Positions 45,777 through 48,495 of a stretch of DNA of 48,495 bases are shown here, in pieces. Numbering within the stretch: position 1 is the first letter of the stretch; each line of letters begins with the position of its first letter. A model generated the notes under the pieces. The model ran no database searches. It worked only from the letters and a program-made list of their open reading frames with translations, and had not been told where the DNA came from. The position numbers and the translations under genes were made by a program. Source of the stretch: Curtobacterium sp. MCBA15_009 (GTDB lineage: Bacteria > Actinomycetota > Actinomycetes > Actinomycetales > Microbacteriaceae); the NCBI RefSeq assembly GCF_001864895.1, contig NZ_MJGO01000037.1, positions 121,729-170,223 on the forward strand, read 5' to 3'.

Positions 45777-46483
45777 CAGCTTCCTCCGAGGGCGACGTTG
45801 ACGAGGGAGACGGTGTTGGTCAGTACGACGGCGTTCGGATCGTTCTCGCCGGTACCAGTGGTCACGGTCACCGTGACGGCGGCGATCTTCGGCAGGTCCG
45901 CAGCCGACACCGGAGCCGACGGCGTCCCGAGGACACCACTGCTCGCGGCCGAGTAGGTGAAGGTGGTCTTGCTCGGCACGATCCCCGTTGCGAGGACACG
46001 CGTCGTCGTCGGGGTCGCCGACAGCGTCGCGGAGGCACTGGTGGCGAAGGTGGAGTCCGGCATCTTCGCTGTCCAGCCCGATCCGCTCCAGGTGGTCTCG
46101 GTCAGGGTGCGCGCGACGGGGTCGATGGTGAGCTGCACCTGCTGCGTCCTCGAGTCGGACGAGGTGGTGTCCACGAACGTGAAGAAGCGCACGCTCGACG
46201 CGCTCGCGTACTGGAAGGCGTTCTGCGGATCCGTCCCGGTCGGCACGGGGTTCTGCGTCGCGGACTGCAGCATCCGGGTCGACTCGTTCATGGCGTTGGC
46301 GGCGAGCCGCGTGTTCGACCCGATGTTCTTCGCCTGCACGGCGGTGCGCTGCGCCGAGACGAAGAACGACGCAGCGACGGCCAGGACGATGAGTCCCATC
46401 GACATCGCGACGATCAGCTCGGCGAGCGTCACCCCGGCCTCATCGCGTCGCGCCCGGTCGAGCAGGTCGGCGACTCGGCGCAT
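45776..46483 (-). CDS. PilW-like minor prepilin
   Basis: The 235-residue protein starts at the ATG at 46483 (MRRVADLLDRARRDEAG). Cleavage is predicted after G17 (EAG|VTLAELIVAMSMGLIV), with Glu as the fifth mature residue. The mature part is Ser/Thr-rich with beta-strand periodicity and no Cys. Both its ends overlap neighbours by one base (TGATG), so the three minor pilins are translated in series. PilW assignment rests on order and size. Confidence 0.82.
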   Translation of the reverse strand: MRRVADLLDRARRDEAGVTLAELIVAMSMGLIVLAVAASFFVSAQRTAVQAKNIGSNTRLAANAMNESTRMLQSATQNPVPTGTDPQNAFQYASASSVRFFTFVDTTSSDSRTQQVQLTIDPVARTLTETTWSGSGWTAKMPDSTFATSASATLSATPTTTRVLATGIVPSKTTFTYSAASSGVLGTPSAPVSAADLPKIAAVTVTVTTGTGENDPNAVVLTNTVSLVNVALGGS

Positions 46484-47832
46484 CACGGCGCCACCGGGAC
46501 GACGCGGGGATCCAGGGTCACCACGTTCTTCGAGGCGCTCACCGTGACGTTGTCGGCACCCGGGGTGGCCGAGATCGTCGCGACGGCCGTGCTGGCGTTG
46601 GTCGTCGACGTGCCCTCTTGCAGCGTCCACGTCCCGTACGGGAGTGCGATGTTCGTGACCGACTTCGCGGACAGACCGGCGAAGGTGTAGCGCACGGACG
46701 GGGAGCACCCCGGGTCGCCGTTCGCCACGGCGCTCGTGTTCTTGACCGTTGCCGTCAGGACGGTGTTCGAGCCCTTCAGCTGCACACCGACCACGCCCAT
46801 CGCGATCTGTGCCGTCGAGCTCTCGCCTGGCATACCGCCGATGGCGGGGCCGAGGATGTCTGGGTCGGTCACCAGCTTGTCCGCGGTCGGCCACGTCGTC
46901 GGATCGACGTTCCGGCAGGTCGTCGAGAAGGCGCCGCCGAGTGCGTTCCAGCCGTCGGTGTACGGGAACACCGAAACGGTCGATGACGTCGCCGCCTGGA
47001 TGGTGTCGCCGTGCCGGACGACACCGGTGAACCCGGTCGGCAGCGTCGCCGTCGTGTTCGCGTTCGTCGCGTACGTCATCGTGATGGACGCAGGCAGGTC
47101 GTAGGCAAAGCTCTTGCTCGCGACCGATCCGGCACGCGGGGTCACGACGTCGGACGTCTTGCCGTCCGGGGTGATGTTGCCGCTCTTGTTGATCGTGACG
47201 GTGTAGGACCCCGGGGTGACGTTGAGCACGTAGGTGCAGCCGTCGCTGTCCGTCACCGGGGGCTGCGCGGTGAGCGCCGCTGCTCCTGTCCCGGACACCG
47301 GGGTGACCTGGACGGAGACTCCGGGGTTCGGACCACCGTTCGCGGTCTGCACGCCGACGACGATCGTCGAGGAGTCGTTGGTCGACACGGAGGACGGTGG
47401 GGCGACCAACGTGTCGAGGCCGACGCTCCGAGGCGTCGCCGTCGGGCTGCTCCGCCAGCTCACCGAGACGTTGACCCGCTTGTACGACAGCTGACCGGAA
47501 CCGGCGCCGCAGGTGTTGTCCGTCCCCGAGGAGGTGATCCAGCTGGTCTTGCGGGTCACGGTGTAGTCCCGCTTGCCGACCGTCTTCGTGGTGGTGCCTC
47601 CGGACACGGAGAACACGTCAGCGTTGCTGCGCACTGCGGTGATGTCAGCGGCAGCGAGGTTGAGCGCGGTCTCACGGGAGCGGTTGTCCTGTGTGAGCGC
47701 GAGAGTGCCGACGATCCCGGTCGCGACGCCGGCGGCGATGAGCGCGAACACCACCATCGCGACCATCACCTCGATGATCGTGAAACCGCTCTCGTCGTCG
47801 GAGGCGCGCACGCTCTTGGCGATGGTGCGCAT
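46483..47832 (-). CDS. PilV-like minor prepilin with SpaA/Cna-like beta domain
   Basis: The start is the ATG at 47832, five bases after GGAGG; the GTG 12 bases earlier lies inside that site. Of 449 residues, G16|FTIIEVMVAMVVFALIAAG is the prepilin signature, with Glu at mature position 5. Beyond the pilin head there are beta domains: about 157-217 resembles carboxypeptidase-regulatory or SpaA/Cna-B type folds (PGVSVQVTPVSGTG, YVLNVTPGSYTVTINKSG), and a similar end segment occurs near NIALPYGTWTLQEG. Such a pilin is much larger than usual PilV and may be a tip adhesin; that role is inferred. Confidence 0.8.
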   Translation of the reverse strand: MRTIAKSVRASDDESGFTIIEVMVAMVVFALIAAGVATGIVGTLALTQDNRSRETALNLAAADITAVRSNADVFSVSGGTTTKTVGKRDYTVTRKTSWITSSGTDNTCGAGSGQLSYKRVNVSVSWRSSPTATPRSVGLDTLVAPPSSVSTNDSSTIVVGVQTANGGPNPGVSVQVTPVSGTGAAALTAQPPVTDSDGCTYVLNVTPGSYTVTINKSGNITPDGKTSDVVTPRAGSVASKSFAYDLPASITMTYATNANTTATLPTGFTGVVRHGDTIQAATSSTVSVFPYTDGWNALGGAFSTTCRNVDPTTWPTADKLVTDPDILGPAIGGMPGESSTAQIAMGVVGVQLKGSNTVLTATVKNTSAVANGDPGCSPSVRYTFAGLSAKSVTNIALPYGTWTLQEGTSTTNASTAVATISATPGADNVTVSASKNVVTLDPRVVPVAP

Positions 47833-47872
47833 GCTTGCCTCCACAGACGGTCGAATTCGGGATGATGCTGAC

Positions 47873-47908
47873 GAGGGCGGGGCACGACGCGAGCCGTTCC
47901 CCGCCCTC
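47873..47908 (-). terminator. Hairpin between the major pilin and the PilV-like gene
   Basis: GAGGGCGGGG (47873-47882) pairs exactly with CCCCGCCCTC (47899-47908), 11 bases past the pilin stop. A partial terminator here would let the major pilin be made in large excess over the minor pilins downstream. Confidence 0.65.
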
Positions 47909-47919
47909 CGGAGCCTTAA

Positions 47920-48348
47920 TCAGGCGCAGGCGCCCTCGACGACCTGCGAGGTGTTCGAGATGCTGTAGGCCTTGTTCGTCTTCGTGTTCTTGCCGTTGAC
48001 GCACCACGTGGTCGCACCGGTAGCGGGAGTGGCCTTGTAAGCAAGTCCGTTGTCCGAGCTGACCGAGTAGCCGTAGTCACCCAGCGTGGCCTGGTCCAGT
48101 GCCGGCGGGAGGGTGCCCTTGTCGGTCTGGTAGGCGACGATCGCGGTCTTGACGTTCGACAGGTCGGACTGCACCGAGGAGTTGCGGGCGTTGTTCTGGA
48201 CGTTCAGGTACACCGGGATCGCGATGGCCGCGAGGATGCCGATGATGATGACGACGACCAGGAGCTCGATGAGGGTGAAGCCCTTCTCCTCTTCGGCCAG
48301 GAGACCCTTGCGGCGAGCTTCGAGCTTGCCCATGAGAGCGAAGTACAT
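47920..48348 (-). CDS. Type IV major pilin
   Basis: The 142-residue prepilin begins at the ATG at 48348 (MYFALMGKLEARRKG), with GGAAA upstream; an earlier ATG (48360) lacks a ribosome site. The leader ends EEEKG23, followed by FTLIELLVVVIIIG with Glu at mature position 5. The mature protein is 119 residues: helix alpha-1 continues through NVQNNARNSSVQSDLSNV, then a small globular part ends with Cys116 and Cys141, likely the disulfide loop of type IVa/GspG-like pilins. It is the first gene of the pilus operon, with its own promoter. Confidence 0.93.
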   Translation of the reverse strand: MYFALMGKLEARRKGLLAEEEKGFTLIELLVVVIIIGILAAIAIPVYLNVQNNARNSSVQSDLSNVKTAIVAYQTDKGTLPPALDQATLGDYGYSVSSDNGLAYKATPATGATTWCVNGKNTKTNKAYSISNTSQVVEGACA

Positions 48349-48414
48349 GATTGTTTCCATTCTGCGGGGAATGAGGGGAATGTGAATTCGGGGCTTGCTC
48401 TGCCGCCGCACATC

Positions 48415-48443
48415 AGCGTATTCGGGCTGATTTGGCGGGCCAA
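48415..48443 (-). promoter_or_regulatory. Candidate SigA promoter of the pilin operon
   Basis: The minus strand reads TTGGCC, 17 bases, TACGCT. Transcription would start near 48408, leaving a leader of about 60 bases. The surrounding 48340-48450 stretch is AT-richer than the rest of the window. Genes upstream of 48495, where pilB, pilC and pilT might be, are outside the window. Confidence 0.6.
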
Positions 48444-48495
48444 TCCCGAGAACGGGGGCCATCGAGGGCAGAGAAGACCCCCAGTGCGGGGGCGA

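Overview
The window is high-GC actinobacterial DNA. The ribosomal-protein types, the gene order rplQ ... truA ... rplM-rpsI-glmM, the many GTG starts and the acidic or basic tails on several ribosomal proteins fit Micrococcales, family Microbacteriaceae. Curtobacterium is my best guess from general resemblance, not from a search. Almost everything is on the minus strand, so transcription runs from high to low coordinates. Only an ABC exporter pair (7033-8858) and an LCP-family gene (16872-18164) are on the plus strand.

In order of transcription, the window starts with a type IV pilus operon (48348-40469): major pilin, three further prepilin-like proteins (PilV-, PilW- and PilX-like), prepilin peptidase, and the PilM-PilN-PilO inner-membrane platform. 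A strong candidate promoter precedes the pilin. Next come three small membrane-protein genes of unknown role (40308-38026). The str operon (rpsL-rpsG-fusA-tuf, 37768-33387) follows. After it sit two inserted DNA-acting genes: a topoisomerase IB and a DarT-like ADP-ribosyltransferase without a visible DarG partner. The S10 operon (rpsJ to rpsQ, 30861-25534) comes after a 508-base leader. The spc operon follows (rplN to map, with rpsN missing from its usual place), then infA-rpmJ-rpsM-rpsK-rpoA-rplQ.

Below rplQ the conserved order is interrupted by a FUSC-family membrane protein and a large AfsR/SARP-type regulator (minus strand) convergent with a DrrAB-like exporter (plus strand). truA follows, then a cell-wall-anchored extracellular nuclease, then rplM-rpsI-glmM, which ends at the left edge.

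Functionally this is the translation and transcription core of the chromosome: ribosomal proteins, EF-Tu, EF-G, IF-1, RNA polymerase alpha, SecY, adenylate kinase and methionine aminopeptidase. Accessory surface and defence-like modules sit in the joints between the conserved operons. The least expected items are the solo DarT-like gene between str and S10, three 11-bp-phased direct repeats upstream of the exporter that look like SARP operators, an LAFTG-anchored ExeM/NucH-type nuclease, a 19-bp tandem repeat with an inverted end copy after the LCP gene, and an S10 leader without a single TA step. No tRNA, rRNA, CRISPR array, insertion sequence or phage gene was seen.
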